64,000 nucleotides of DNA from a candidate division LCP-89 bacterium (GCA_025774555.1 JALGVT010000010.1:1-64000), one strand, 5' to 3'; positions 25,262 to 35,885 are shown, counted from the first letter of the stretch. Numbers and translations are program-made. Notes: generated by a model not told the origin, from the sequence alone.

Positions 25262-27448
25262 ATGAAAATCGTTCAAAGATTATCACTCGTCATCCTTCTT
25301 CTGATTGCCGTCAACGCTCTTGCAGAGCAGGATGAAGGCGAGTTGCTCCAGTTTCCCTACAGTATCGAAAATCACCAGTTGACAGCGGTTCTCGATATTG
25401 ATAAGCATACAATCGACGCCAGCGACCTGCTGACTTTGAAGAGGGAGATTAAGAAACAGACCAGCCTCGATCTGCTGCTGCGGAGCAGCTTGAATGTCAC
25501 TGAAGTAAAGATCAATGACAATCCGGTGGAGTTCACCATCATCAGCGATGTCGATCCTTCAAAGTATGAAGACGACGTTACTGATGATGAGAGAGCTTAT
25601 TACAGCCGGACGCAGGGGGTGCAAGTCAGTCTTACTGAGGAGATTGCCAAACTCAAGGAGATCAATCTTGAGATAGTCTATGCAGGCGTGATCGACGACA
25701 AGGTTGCCAGCAGCGAATTCAGCAGGGAATACGTCACCGATCAGATTACCGGCGTGGTAAGCCGTGACGGCATCTATCTTGGCGCTAATGCTATTTTCTA
25801 TCCAACTCTGCCCAAACAGATCTTCACTTACTCCTTAGAAGTAACCGTTCAGGAACCGTTTCAATGCATCACGGAAGGCGCTTTTAAAAATGCTGTGAGT
25901 GAGGATGGTCTGCGGACGGAAACCTGGGTGTGCGAACATCCGATGGATTCCTTCCACATCATCGGCGGGCAGTATCAGGTTAGTACAATAGAACACAACG
26001 GTATAGAGATCAGCACCTATTTCTTCCCGGAACAGGCGGATCTTTCCGAACGATACCTCGATGCGTGCAAAGGATACATCGACCTCTACACTGAATTGAT
26101 CGATCCATATCCCTTCGAGAAATTTGTAGTGGTCGATAATTTCTTCGCTTCCGGTTACGGGATGCCATCGTTCACCTTGCTGGGATCTCAGGTGCTGCGT
26201 CTGCCGTTTATTATTTACACATCTCTGGGACATGAGATCTGCCACAACTGGTGGGGCAATTCCGTCTATGTGGATTACGAATCGGGCAATTGGTGTGAGG
26301 GATTGACGGTGTACTGTGCGGATTACCTTTACAAGGAGAGGAAATCGCAGGAGGACGCTCAGGAGTACAGAGTAGGAGTTCTGCGCGATTACTCAGCCTA
26401 CACCGGCGCGAGCAATGATTTCCCATTGGTTCAATTTCGGGAACGGCACAACCCGGCACAGCGAGCGGTTGGATACGGTAAAGGAGCGATGACTTTCCAC
26501 ATGCTCAGGAAGTACGTCGGCGAGGATGATTTCTGGCGTTCACTCAGGCGGTTCAAGCACGATAACATCTGGACGCACGCTTCATGGGCAGATGTGAGGA
26601 AGGCTTTTGAGAAGGAATCGGCGCTGAAACTGCGCTGGTTCTTCGACCAGTGGTTGACCAGAACTGGCGCTCCTGAGATCGCCATTGCTGATCCGATGAA
26701 ACAGAATAACGGGGAGTTCTGGGAGGTTACATTTACACTGAATCAGATGCAAGCCGGTGAACCTTACGTGCTCGATATACCCGTCGTCATTCATGGAGAA
26801 AAGCAGGATGCTCATCTGCAAGCCGGTGTGCGGGAAAAGTCTGAGACGATCACGCTTAAATCGATTTTCGAGCCGACGTCTTTTTCGGTCGATCCTAATT
26901 TCGACATTTTCAGAAGGCTGGCGTTAGATGAAGTGGCACCGACGCTCGCAGACGTATTTGGCAAATCCGAGCTTGTCATCGTTCTCCCGGGAATGGCGTC
27001 TGATTCCCTGCTGGCGGCTTATCAGGCACTTGCTGAGGAGCTTATGCCGCGCAATTCAGAGGCAGCGAAAATTGTCAGCGACCGCGAGTTCTTTGCTGGT
27101 GATATAAAAAGCGGATCGGTGATTTTCCTGGGGAAACCGTCCGAGAATCAGGCTATCCCCGCCGCTTGGCTAACAAATGACCAGTGGCAGATATTCGATG
27201 AGTCGATTCAAGTAACGGGCAATAATTACGATGATGCGCACACGTCGTTCTTCGCGGTGGAGAGAAGCCCTGAAAATCCTGAAATAGCGGTTGGCTACTT
27301 CTGCGCGTTTTCGGCAGAGGATATTCCAAAAATCAGTCGAAAACTGCGTCATTACGGGAAATACAGCTATCTGGTTTTTGAAGCGGAGAAGAAAGTTTTA
27401 GCTGGTAACTGGAAGATTTCAGACAGTCCGTTAACATACCAATTCTAA
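25262..27448 (+). CDS. Secreted M1-family zinc aminopeptidase
   Basis: A 728-residue metallopeptidase with a signal peptide (cleavage near A-L-A-E). The gluzincin zinc site is H324-E325-I-C-H328, with the third ligand E346 exactly 18 residues after the second His (W-C-E-G-L-T). The usual G-x-M-E-N exopeptidase motif is replaced by a G-Y-G-M-P-S-F-T-L-L segment, seen in some bacterial relatives, which suggests altered N-terminus recognition. The catalytic and helical parts reach about residue 470. The last ~170 residues form an extra domain of unknown type. Probably periplasmic or secreted. A zinc-ribbon protein follows after 12 bp. Confidence 0.8.
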   Translation: MKIVQRLSLVILLLIAVNALAEQDEGELLQFPYSIENHQLTAVLDIDKHTIDASDLLTLKREIKKQTSLDLLLRSSLNVTEVKINDNPVEFTIISDVDPSKYEDDVTDDERAYYSRTQGVQVSLTEEIAKLKEINLEIVYAGVIDDKVASSEFSREYVTDQITGVVSRDGIYLGANAIFYPTLPKQIFTYSLEVTVQEPFQCITEGAFKNAVSEDGLRTETWVCEHPMDSFHIIGGQYQVSTIEHNGIEISTYFFPEQADLSERYLDACKGYIDLYTELIDPYPFEKFVVVDNFFASGYGMPSFTLLGSQVLRLPFIIYTSLGHEICHNWWGNSVYVDYESGNWCEGLTVYCADYLYKERKSQEDAQEYRVGVLRDYSAYTGASNDFPLVQFRERHNPAQRAVGYGKGAMTFHMLRKYVGEDDFWRSLRRFKHDNIWTHASWADVRKAFEKESALKLRWFFDQWLTRTGAPEIAIADPMKQNNGEFWEVTFTLNQMQAGEPYVLDIPVVIHGEKQDAHLQAGVREKSETITLKSIFEPTSFSVDPNFDIFRRLALDEVAPTLADVFGKSELVIVLPGMASDSLLAAYQALAEELMPRNSEAAKIVSDREFFAGDIKSGSVIFLGKPSENQAIPAAWLTNDQWQIFDESIQVTGNNYDDAHTSFFAVERSPENPEIAVGYFCAFSAEDIPKISRKLRHYGKYSYLVFEAEKKVLAGNWKISDSPLTYQF

Positions 27449-27460
27449 GGGAGATCCATC

Positions 27461-27805
27461 ATGCCGTTTTGTCCTAATTGCCGATACGAATACCTGCCGG
27501 AAGTTGAAAAGTGTCCCGATTGCGGTTCCGGTCTTGTGAATGAGCTTCCCGGAATTACTATCGATTACAAGGACGTTAAATGGGTCGCGTTGAAGCCGTT
27601 GTCGGGTATCGTTTACGCTAAAATGGTCACTGAAGTGCTGGATCAGCGGGGTATCCCAAACTATATTCAGTCTCTCTTCGGTTCCGGTGGGCTGGGTCAG
27701 GTTTCAGGAGCGGGTTTCACTGGCGCTTCTGCTAAAATCTTTGTTCCTGACGAGCACCTCAAAGAGGCTGCGGATATTCAGGATGAAATGTTCAAAGACG
27801 TATAA
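27461..27805 (+). CDS. Zinc-ribbon DUF2007-like protein
   Basis: A 114-residue protein. Residues 4-21 form a zinc ribbon (C4-P-N-C7 ... C18-P-D-C21). Residues about 45-114 match DUF2007 ('putative signal transducing protein'): V-A-L-K-P-L-S-G, then M-V-T-E-V-L-D-Q-R-G-I-P-N-Y, and a final I-F-V-P-D-E-H-L-K-E-A. A glycine-rich loop (G-S-G-G-L-G-Q-V-S-G-A-G) lies between. Family function is unknown. It sits between the M1 peptidase and enolase, with 12- and 23-bp gaps, and is likely cotranscribed. Confidence 0.75.
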   Translation: MPFCPNCRYEYLPEVEKCPDCGSGLVNELPGITIDYKDVKWVALKPLSGIVYAKMVTEVLDQRGIPNYIQSLFGSGGLGQVSGAGFTGASAKIFVPDEHLKEAADIQDEMFKDV

Positions 27806-27816
27806 AATCAATATAA

Positions 27817-29453
<1,637 letters not shown>

Positions 29454-29486
29454 TCGGAAAGAATTGTAAAGAATAAGAAGGAGCGA

Positions 29487-31115
29487 ATGCAACAAACAAC
29501 AGACTTTCTATTGATTGGATCAGGGATCGGCGGGCTGACGTTCGCGCTCAGGCTCGCTGAGCACGGCAGCGTTTCCATCATTACCAAGAAGTCCGATCAG
29601 GAATCATCGACGAATTATGCGCAGGGAGGAATTGCCGCCGTCGTATCCTCGGGGGACTCCTTCGCGAGTCACATAGAAGACACCATCCGCGCCGGAGCCG
29701 GTCTCTGCAAGAGGGAAGTCGTTGAAACGGTGGTGCGCGAGGGACCGTATTGCATTCATCAACTAATAGATTGGGGAGTTAAGTTCACGAGAGCGAAGGG
29801 GAGGCATAGCGCCGAACTTGCTCTGGGACGTGAAGGCGGACATTCGCACGAACGAATCGTCTATTCATCGGATCGGACCGGCGCTGAAGTGGAAAGGGCT
29901 CTCCTCGATCAGGTCAAGAACCATCCGAACATCGAACTGTATCCTCACCATCAGGCAGTTGAACTCGCAGTATTTGCGTCTGATCAGCAGAAATCGGGAA
30001 GAAAACGCCGCTGTTATGGCGCTTACATTCTGGACGTCGGAACCGGGCAGGTATCTCTATTCAGTTCCAAGATCACGCTATTAGCCACTGGTGGATGCGG
30101 ACACATCTATCTTCACACCACCAACCCGAGTATCGCCACAGGTGACGGCATCGCTATGGCTTACCGCGCCGGCGCCGTCGTGAACAACCTTGAGTTCATG
30201 CAGTTTCACCCGACGACACTTTATGACCCTGAAGCGAGATCGTTTCTCATTTCTGAAGCGGTCAGGGGGTATGGAGCTAAATTGCGGGATCGCACCGGGA
30301 AGAGGTTCATGAGCCGGTATCATGCGGATGCAGAACTGGCTCCGAGGGACGTTGTTGCACGCGCGATCGACCGGGAATTGAAGCTGTCAGGCGAGTCTTT
30401 CGTGTTTTTAGACTTAACCGGGTTGAATTCCGACGGGATCAAGAAGCGGTTTCCTTATATATATCAGAGATGTCTTGAACACCGGATTGACATAACTAAG
30501 GAACCGATTCCAGTTGTACCCGCGGCTCACTATATGTGCGGCGGAGTGAAAACAGATCTGAATGGCAGGACTTCGATTACAGGGCTGTACGCTTCGGGCG
30601 AGGTATCATCCACCGGCTTGCACGGAGCGAACCGATTGGCGTCTAATTCGCTGCTGGAAGCGCTGGTTATATCGCGTCATGCTGCGGCTTCTGCTGCTGA
30701 GGAGGCAAAAAGAACGAACAGTCCGCCGGGTGATTTGCCGGAATGGTCAAAAATGGGACACGAGGACAGCGAGGAATGGGTGCTGATATCGCACGACCGA
30801 ATTGAGATTCAGCGCTTGATGTGGGATTACGTGGGAATTGTCCGCTCGAATCATCGTCTGGCGAGAGCGCGCCGGCGATTGAATTTAATCGCCAGCGCGA
30901 TTGAAGATTTTTACCTGAGAGCTCCAATTGCGGAGGGGATCGTGGAACTGCGGAACATGGCGCTGGTGGCAGGTTTAATCATTCGATCTGCCGAGAAGCG
31001 CAAAGAGAGCCGGGGACTGCACTATACGACCGACTACCCGGAAAGGGATGACCGGCGATGGCAGCGCGATACAGTACTACGGCGAAGATCCAACGTCCCC
31101 ACTATCATCATTTAG
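29487..31115 (+). CDS. nadB: L-aspartate oxidase
   Basis: A 542-residue FAD-dependent L-aspartate oxidase, the first enzyme of de novo NAD synthesis from aspartate. The dinucleotide-binding motif is G-S-G-I-G-G-L-T-F-A (residues about 8-17). It is followed by T-N-Y-A-Q-G-G-I-A-A-V, E-F-M-Q-F-H-P-T-T-L and A-A-H-Y-M-C-G-G-V, as in NadB rather than succinate dehydrogenase. The C-terminal helical domain is present. An AAGGAG ribosome site precedes the ATG. The last 39 bp overlap, tail to tail, the convergent DUF6249-like gene. NadA and NadC are not in the window. Confidence 0.95.
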   Translation: MQQTTDFLLIGSGIGGLTFALRLAEHGSVSIITKKSDQESSTNYAQGGIAAVVSSGDSFASHIEDTIRAGAGLCKREVVETVVREGPYCIHQLIDWGVKFTRAKGRHSAELALGREGGHSHERIVYSSDRTGAEVERALLDQVKNHPNIELYPHHQAVELAVFASDQQKSGRKRRCYGAYILDVGTGQVSLFSSKITLLATGGCGHIYLHTTNPSIATGDGIAMAYRAGAVVNNLEFMQFHPTTLYDPEARSFLISEAVRGYGAKLRDRTGKRFMSRYHADAELAPRDVVARAIDRELKLSGESFVFLDLTGLNSDGIKKRFPYIYQRCLEHRIDITKEPIPVVPAAHYMCGGVKTDLNGRTSITGLYASGEVSSTGLHGANRLASNSLLEALVISRHAAASAAEEAKRTNSPPGDLPEWSKMGHEDSEEWVLISHDRIEIQRLMWDYVGIVRSNHRLARARRRLNLIASAIEDFYLRAPIAEGIVELRNMALVAGLIIRSAEKRKESRGLHYTTDYPERDDRRWQRDTVLRRRSNVPTIII

Positions 31116-31490
31116 AATAACCGCACCGTTGACTTTCTCTCCCTTTATTGACTTTTTCGCATCACGTCTGTGAAGCAGGTTAGCAGCCAGAACCGCGATA
31201 CCTACCAGTAGAAACATAGGCGCGAAAAACCATTCTTCGCTGTATTCGTTCAGGAAATACCAACTCAACGCTAATCCGAAGGCGATGAACACAAATCCCC
31301 AGAAGTAGGGATTTTTTTCTTTGGGTTGTGTAATTGGTGACTCAGGAAGGGGAATTCCCTTTTCCATAGCGGTCATTCTTTGCTGGTGTTCCAATTGATT
31401 TCTTTTCGATCTCAGGATCATGGCGGTAATAGCTATACCGGCTCCGCTAAGGAACATTACAACCGGAACCAGATCAGGATTTGAATACAT
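31077..31490 (-). CDS. DUF6249-like small membrane protein
   Basis: A 137-residue protein with three likely transmembrane helices (about 7-27, 64-82 and 88-108). Between the first two is the segment E-H-Q-Q-R-M-T-A-M-E-K-G-I-P-L-P, typical of the DUF6249 family found in many Bacteroidota and related phyla. Function unknown. Its 3' end overlaps nadB on the opposite strand by 39 bp. A promoter with TTGAAA and TAATAT boxes lies about 85 bp upstream. Confidence 0.65.
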   Translation of the reverse strand: MYSNPDLVPVVMFLSGAGIAITAMILRSKRNQLEHQQRMTAMEKGIPLPESPITQPKEKNPYFWGFVFIAFGLALSWYFLNEYSEEWFFAPMFLLVGIAVLAANLLHRRDAKKSIKGEKVNGAVILNDDSGDVGSSP

Positions 31491-31576
31491 GGCTTTATTC
31501 CTTCTTTTTCTTCCTTATGTATCGTGTTTTCAATTATAAGACTCGAGATGTTTCTCAGAGGTTACAACGGATAGGA

Positions 31577-31605
31577 ATATTATTACCTTCTCGCGCGAAT
31601 TTCAA
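31577..31605 (-). promoter_or_regulatory. Sigma-70-like promoter for the DUF6249-like gene
   Basis: Minus-strand TTGAAA (31600-31605), 17-bp spacer, TAATAT (31577-31582). Confidence 0.45.
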
Positions 31606-31712
31606 CCTATCCCCATCCAGAAATCCAGTTATAGTTGCAATCGCCGCTTGAGGCGCTTATCTTATCTGACCGGGCATCTATCCAACTTCACCCGAATGGA
31701 GGCACCATACCT

Positions 31713-32414
31713 ATGCGGAGTGACTTGCACTGCGCTCAAATAGAGAACGCTTTAAGAGAAGCCGGCACCGAAGGAAGCCAAATCTGTCAATTCTGTTCAA
31801 TCCCACGTTTAATATTGGATCCAAGCGGACGAGCGCGCATCATCAACCGCGCCTTTATAACTAATTGGGATATCGATCCTGATCGATTTATAAACAATCC
31901 CGGTTATAACGTTTTTCGTGATCCATTTTTAAAAGACATGGGATTGAAGGAGCTATTCGAGAATGCTACAGAAGGGGAATCGGTCGATCTTAAGCTTAGC
32001 GAGTACAGCTTTCCTCATGTTTTCACATCGGGACACGGCACACCTCATTCGCCGCAGAATTTGAGTGTTTCAATCCTTCCCATTTTCAACGATGGCAAAT
32101 TGGTGGCAATCAGCGCTGCTTATAAATGTGAAGTTAGCGTTTATGATAAGTTAGAGGAAGGTATTCAATTGCAGGAAATCGCTGTTTGTATAAATTCCAT
32201 CGGCGAGTTCTGCCATGAACTTAACAATCCTCTGCTGTTGATTTCAGGGAACGCTCAACTGATACTGGCAAAACATGATAAAATTCCACCTGACTTTGTG
32301 AAGAAAGTCCAGAAGGTACTTTCTGGAGCAGAAAAAATGCAGATAATTATCGAACGCTTTAAACAAAATACGATAGAACCATGTAGAAATACCGGAGTTA
32401 TTATAAAGGACTAA
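31713..32414 (+). CDS. PAS-DHp protein resembling a histidine kinase without ATPase domain
   Basis: About 233 residues from the ATG at 31713, chosen because GGAGG lies about 9 bp upstream; an in-frame ATG at 31635 lacks this. Residues about 10-150 look like a PAS sensor domain (C-Q-F-C-S-I-P-R-L-I-L-D-P-S-G-R-A-R-I-I-N). The C-terminal ~70 residues are a HisKA dimerisation helix pair with the phospho-acceptor box G-E-F-C-H-E-L-N-N-P-L. The protein ends right after the second helix (I-I-I-E-R-F-K-Q-N), and no HATPase domain follows in any frame before the next gene. It may be phosphorylated in trans, or be a decayed kinase. Confidence 0.6.
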   Translation: MRSDLHCAQIENALREAGTEGSQICQFCSIPRLILDPSGRARIINRAFITNWDIDPDRFINNPGYNVFRDPFLKDMGLKELFENATEGESVDLKLSEYSFPHVFTSGHGTPHSPQNLSVSILPIFNDGKLVAISAAYKCEVSVYDKLEEGIQLQEIAVCINSIGEFCHELNNPLLLISGNAQLILAKHDKIPPDFVKKVQKVLSGAEKMQIIIERFKQNTIEPCRNTGVIIKD

Positions 32415-32476
32415 TTCCAAGATTGTATTAATTTCTCAAAGCGGATTTTCCGGTCGAATTGAACCGGGGAATTCGC

Positions 32477-32505
32477 TTGACTTTTTTAATGCGGATTTGT
32501 ATCTT
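32477..32505 (+). promoter_or_regulatory. Sigma-70-like promoter for sucD-mazG
   Basis: TTGACT (32477-32482), 17-bp spacer ending ATTTG, TATCTT (32500-32505). It lies about 110 bp before the sucD ATG. Confidence 0.55.
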
Positions 32506-32615
32506 TTATTAACGTTCGGCGGATGATCGGATGCCGCCAGAATCCACTGATTATTTCGTCCCAATAACATCAGTGGTTAATAGACGATTGATGTAAGATA
32601 ATCTGGAGATATACA

Positions 32616-33482
32616 ATGGCGATATTGGTGACACGTAAATCACGTGTCCTGGTTCAGGGGATCACTGGTGGAGCCGGTTCATCGCATACCAAGCGAATGC
32701 TTGAATACGGCACCCAGATTGTAGCTGGAACTTCGCCCGGAAAAGGCGGACAGGAGATGCACGGTGTGCCTGTCTATGATACCGTGCGTGAATGTGTCGA
32801 AAAAGAGGGAGCGGATACGTCCGTAATTTTCCTGCCTGCTCGGTTCGTCATGGAAGCAGGGATCGAGGCGGTGCGCGCCGGCGTCAAGCTGGTCGTCGTC
32901 GTTCCGGAACATATCCCGGTGGCTGACATGATGCGCCTGCGCGAAGAAGCACAGAAATGCGGCGCCCGCATCTTAGGCGGCAATACAGCCGGTATCATCT
33001 CACCGGGGCAGGCGAATCTCGGCATCATCCCGGACGTGGCTTTCAAGCCCGGCAGAGTCGGGACGGTTTCGCGCTCGGGTTCGCTTACCTATTATATTGC
33101 GGACACGTTGACTCGCTCGGAGTTCGGGGAAACCACCTGCGTCGGACTGGGCGGTGATCCGGTTCTCGGCAGCACCTTTGCTGAGATACTCAGCCTTTTC
33201 GACGCCGATCCGGATACCAAAGGCGTCGTTATGGCAGGTGAAATCGGCGGCGTCTATGAAGAGATGGCGACGGATACGATCAGCAAGATGAGCAAACCCG
33301 TGGTGGTGATGATCGGTGGAGTTTTCGCTCCTCCCGGCAAAGTCATGGGACATGCAGGAGCGATTGTCGAAGGCGCGATGGGAACCGCTGACGCCAAGCT
33401 AAAAATTTTGGCAGAAGCCGGCGCTTTCCCCGCGCGGACTTTCTCTGACATTCCGCGAATTCTGAAAGAACAAGGAGTATAA
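32616..33482 (+). CDS. sucD: Succinate-CoA ligase (ADP/GDP-forming) subunit alpha
   Basis: A 288-residue alpha subunit of succinyl-CoA synthetase, a TCA-cycle enzyme. The CoA-binding Rossmann domain opens with [15 protein letters not shown]. The conserved [18 protein letters not shown] and the phosphohistidine site M-G-H-A-G-A-I-V are all present. Length is normal. sucC (the beta subunit) is not adjacent, which is unusual but not unique. The stop codon overlaps the mazG ATG by one base. Confidence 0.95.
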   Translation: MAILVTRKSRVLVQGITGGAGSSHTKRMLEYGTQIVAGTSPGKGGQEMHGVPVYDTVRECVEKEGADTSVIFLPARFVMEAGIEAVRAGVKLVVVVPEHIPVADMMRLREEAQKCGARILGGNTAGIISPGQANLGIIPDVAFKPGRVGTVSRSGSLTYYIADTLTRSEFGETTCVGLGGDPVLGSTFAEILSLFDADPDTKGVVMAGEIGGVYEEMATDTISKMSKPVVVMIGGVFAPPGKVMGHAGAIVEGAMGTADAKLKILAEAGAFPARTFSDIPRILKEQGV

Positions 33483-34249
33483 TGGACGATCCCTTCAGGG
33501 AACTGGTGGCGATACTCGAGAAACTACGCGGTCCCGATGGCTGCCCCTGGGATCGGGAACAGACCTTCGCATCTTTAAGACCGTACCTGCTGGAAGAGAC
33601 CTACGAAATTTTAGAAGCCATAGACGAGAAGAAATACGCCCGGCTCAAAGAAGAGCTGGGCGATCTTATTCTGCACATCGTTTTCCAGGCGCAGGTGGCG
33701 AAAGAGGATAACCTTTTCGACATCGATGACGTACTGCGAGGCATCAATAAAAAGCTGATTGACAGACATCCACATGTCTTCGGTGACGTTGAAGTAGAGA
33801 GCACCAGAGAGGTGCTTGAAAACTGGGAAAAAATCAAGCTGGGCGAGGGCGAAAAGCGGCTTTTAAGCGGAGTGCCGAAACATCTGCCGTCGCTGCTGCG
33901 AGCTTTCCGCGTGCAGGAAAAAGCCGCCGGAGTCGGGTTCGACTGGGACAGCGACCGGGACGTCATCGCCAAGATATTAGAAGAGATCAAGGAGCTGCGC
34001 CGCACCAGGGAAACGAACGATCAGGAGAAGATAGAGGAGGAGTTCGGTGATCTGCTGTTCGCCATCGTCAATCTGGCGAGGTTCTGGAAAGTGACGCCCG
34101 AAGAGTCGCTGCGCAACGCAGTGGAGAAATTCATCCGCAGGTTCAGCTATATCGAAGATACATTGAAGGTGCAGGGCAGGGACGTCCGAGATGCGACGCT
34201 TGCAGAGATGGATGCGATTTGGGATAAGGCGAAAAGCAAAGGGCTTTGA
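33482..34249 (+). CDS. mazG: MazG nucleoside triphosphate pyrophosphohydrolase
   Basis: A 255-residue protein with two MazG domains. The first has W-D-R-E-Q-T and E-E-L-G-D-L-I-L-H-I-V-F-Q-A; the second has E-E-F-G-D-L-L-F-A-I-V-N-L-A-R. Both keep the E-E-x-x-D magnesium-binding pattern. MazG hydrolyses (d)NTPs to NMP and pyrophosphate, cleaning up non-canonical nucleotides and affecting (p)ppGpp levels in E. coli. It overlaps sucD by one base (TAATG) and is translationally coupled to it. Confidence 0.93.
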   Translation: MDDPFRELVAILEKLRGPDGCPWDREQTFASLRPYLLEETYEILEAIDEKKYARLKEELGDLILHIVFQAQVAKEDNLFDIDDVLRGINKKLIDRHPHVFGDVEVESTREVLENWEKIKLGEGEKRLLSGVPKHLPSLLRAFRVQEKAAGVGFDWDSDRDVIAKILEEIKELRRTRETNDQEKIEEEFGDLLFAIVNLARFWKVTPEESLRNAVEKFIRRFSYIEDTLKVQGRDVRDATLAEMDAIWDKAKSKGL

Positions 34250-34402
34250 AGCTAAAAACTTAAAACAAAAAAGGATCTGCTGTCAGTTGATTTGTCATTC
34301 CCGAGTGACCGAATGTATCAGATATTATCAGTTCAAATTTGAGATAATAATGGTAAGTTAATTAGTTGAAAACCATAAGCGACTGGTGGTGAATACCCCC
34401 TT

Positions 34403-34492
34403 GTTGCGTCAGGTCCTGAACGAAGTGGAGACCTGACGCCTATCTTCCACCTGTCAGGTCACATCCGCCAGCCGGCGGACAGGACCCGACAG
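34403..34492. repeat. Two adjacent family E repeats
   Basis: 34403-34439 begins GTTGCGTCAGGTCCTGAACG and ends GGAGACCTGACGC. 34451-34492 runs CTGTCAGGTCACATCC then GCCGGCGGACAGGACCCGAC. The pair can fold into several hairpins. Confidence 0.7.
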
Positions 34493-34496
34493 AACA

Positions 34497-34609
34497 GTCA
34501 ACAAAGTGTGGCGATCCTTAAGGTTTTTTTTAACAGGAGATTGCCACGTCATCCGTCTGCTGACGGATTCCTCGCAATGACGCGATTCTATGCTTTTGGG
34601 ACAGCCCCT
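34497..34609. repeat. Family A element, left-truncated copy
   Basis: Keeps the internal GAGATTGCCACGTCA...CGCAATGAC arm and the right terminus CTTTTGGGACAGCCCC (34593-34608). It lacks the left terminus, where family E sequence takes over. An 8-T run lies in the middle. Confidence 0.75.
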
Positions 34610-34614
34610 TTCTG

Positions 34615-35130
34615 CTAACTCACCGTCTTCCCATATTCGAACAGACCGCCTGCCTGGTATATGTCCATCTGCACCTGCGAGAAAGGCTTGCCCTGCAACT
34701 CGATACTCTTCGCTGAACAGACAATCTTGCCTGTTTCTAAATCTACTTCGATCTCGTCACCGGATGCCAGACCGGAGGTCATAAGTCCGGGGCATTCGAG
34801 GAGAGCCATGCCTGCATTGATGGCGTTGCGCTTATAGATCGCTCCGAACGATTCGCCGATGATCACGGGGATGCCCAGAGCTTCGAAGCAGTCCACCGCC
34901 TGTTGCCTGGACGATCCCGATCCGAAGTTGCCTCCCACCAGCAGTAGATCGCCATTCTGCGCTTTTTGCGGAAAGTCCTGCCAGCCATCCAGATTGCCAA
35001 AGGTGAACGGCGCCATCTCCTCCAGTTTGGTAATGTGCAGGTGTTTATTGTGAAAGATCATGTCCGTATCGATGTTGTCCTTATCGACCAGCCAAATGCG
35101 TCCTTTAAAAATTCTTGGTTTTGCGTACAT
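34615..35130 (-). CDS. leuD: 3-isopropylmalate dehydratase small subunit (LeuD-like)
   Basis: A 171-residue small (swivel) subunit of the isopropylmalate isomerase/homoaconitase family. D-K-D-N-I-D-T-D-M-I, G-G-N-F-G-S-G-S-S-R-Q-Q-A and F-G-A-I-Y-K-R-N-A-I-N are the family signatures. With a large subunit (LeuC) it isomerises 2- to 3-isopropylmalate in leucine synthesis; related enzymes act on homoaconitate or citramalate-derived substrates, so the exact substrate is not certain. No leuC is adjacent. It is an isolated minus-strand gene set between two repeat islands. Confidence 0.88.
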   Translation of the reverse strand: MYAKPRIFKGRIWLVDKDNIDTDMIFHNKHLHITKLEEMAPFTFGNLDGWQDFPQKAQNGDLLLVGGNFGSGSSRQQAVDCFEALGIPVIIGESFGAIYKRNAINAGMALLECPGLMTSGLASGDEIEVDLETGKIVCSAKSIELQGKPFSQVQMDIYQAGGLFEYGKTVS

Positions 35131-35365
35131 GAGGTGCTCCTTGTTTATCAGTATGCTTTGACCCTTGGATTAAAATCCAAGGCCCAGACTTAGCCTCAAT
35201 TGGTTGAAACCAATGGTTTTAATACAAGATAGTCTCTTCAGAGACTTTACTTGAAGGCTGGGCATGGGGTTTTCCCGCAGGGATGCCTATGGCACAACCC
35301 CATGTCACAAAAAGGCCCTGGTGCCCCGCCGTTCAGCGGCGGGCTATTTGATCCCCCCTTTAATT

Positions 35366-35498
35366 GGGGCTGTCCCAAAAGTCCATAAACTGTCATTGCG
35401 AACGAAGTGTGGCAATCTCTAAGCACATATATAATAGGAGATTGCCACGTCACTATGTTCCTCGCAATGACCATAAAAGCTGCTTTTGGGACAGCCCC
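35366..35498. repeat. Family A element, copy 3 (133 bp, compact form)
   Basis: Perfect 16-bp terminal inverted repeats, GGGGCTGTCCCAAAAG and CTTTTGGGACAGCCCC. The internal inverted pair is TCATTGCGAACGAAG...GGCAATCTC against GAGATTGCCACGTCA...CTCGCAATGA. The whole unit can fold into one long hairpin. Confidence 0.85.
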
Positions 35499-35504
35499 CT
35501 TCGG

Positions 35505-35586
35505 CATTGCCCCCTTTATCAAGGGGGGTGCCCTTCAGGGCGGGGGGATTTGGAGTACCCAGTTGCTCTCCACCGCTCTGCGGTGG
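35505..35586. repeat. 82-bp direct repeat, copy 1 (second copy 37614-37694)
   Basis: Starts CATTGCCCCCTTTATCAAGG and ends TCTCCACCGCTCTGCGGTGG, with GCCCTTCAGGGC in the middle. It is nearly identical to 37614-37694; the two copies flank nuoM as direct repeats. Confidence 0.85.
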
Positions 35587-35597
35587 TTCAGACAAAT

Positions 35598-35659
35598 GTT
35601 TCCCCGTCAGACTTAAGTCTAACGCTCGGACCTGTTTTAAAGTCAGCTGAAGCTAACTA
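35598..35659. repeat. Repeat family F, copy 1
   Basis: GTTTCCCC, then hairpin units CAGACTTAAGTCTAACG and AGTCAGCTGAAGCTAACT. It closely matches 38401-38462. Confidence 0.7.
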
Positions 35660-35828
35660 ATTGTATTATTGATAGACAGACAAGAATGTCTGTCCTACCC
35701 CAGTTCATTATTGCCAGTAGCGCAGACATTCCTGTCTGCGTTTTCCCACAAACAAGGGGCGGTTGAAAAACCGCCCCTGCAGGTGTCAGGTATATTCAGG
35801 ACGGTCTGATGACCGCATTAATCTGAAA

Positions 35829-35885
35829 CCGGGACATTCCCAAAGGGACCTCTTGCCCTTCAGGCTACGTGGCAAGCTGTCCCGG
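35829..35885. repeat. Nested hairpin downstream of nuoM
   Basis: Outer arms CCGGGACA and TGTCCCGG enclose a second stem, CTTGCC with GGCAAG. It lies 18 bp after the nuoM stop codon. There is no T-tract, so it is not a classical terminator, but it could stabilise or end the nuo transcript. Confidence 0.55.

Larger units (their letters stand above)
34250..34614. other. Repeat island between mazG and leuD
   Basis: No gene is seen. From left to right it contains an unassigned ~150 bp, a family E copy (34403-34439), a second E copy in a different arrangement (34451-34492), and a truncated family A element that abuts it directly (34497-34609). Confidence 0.65.
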
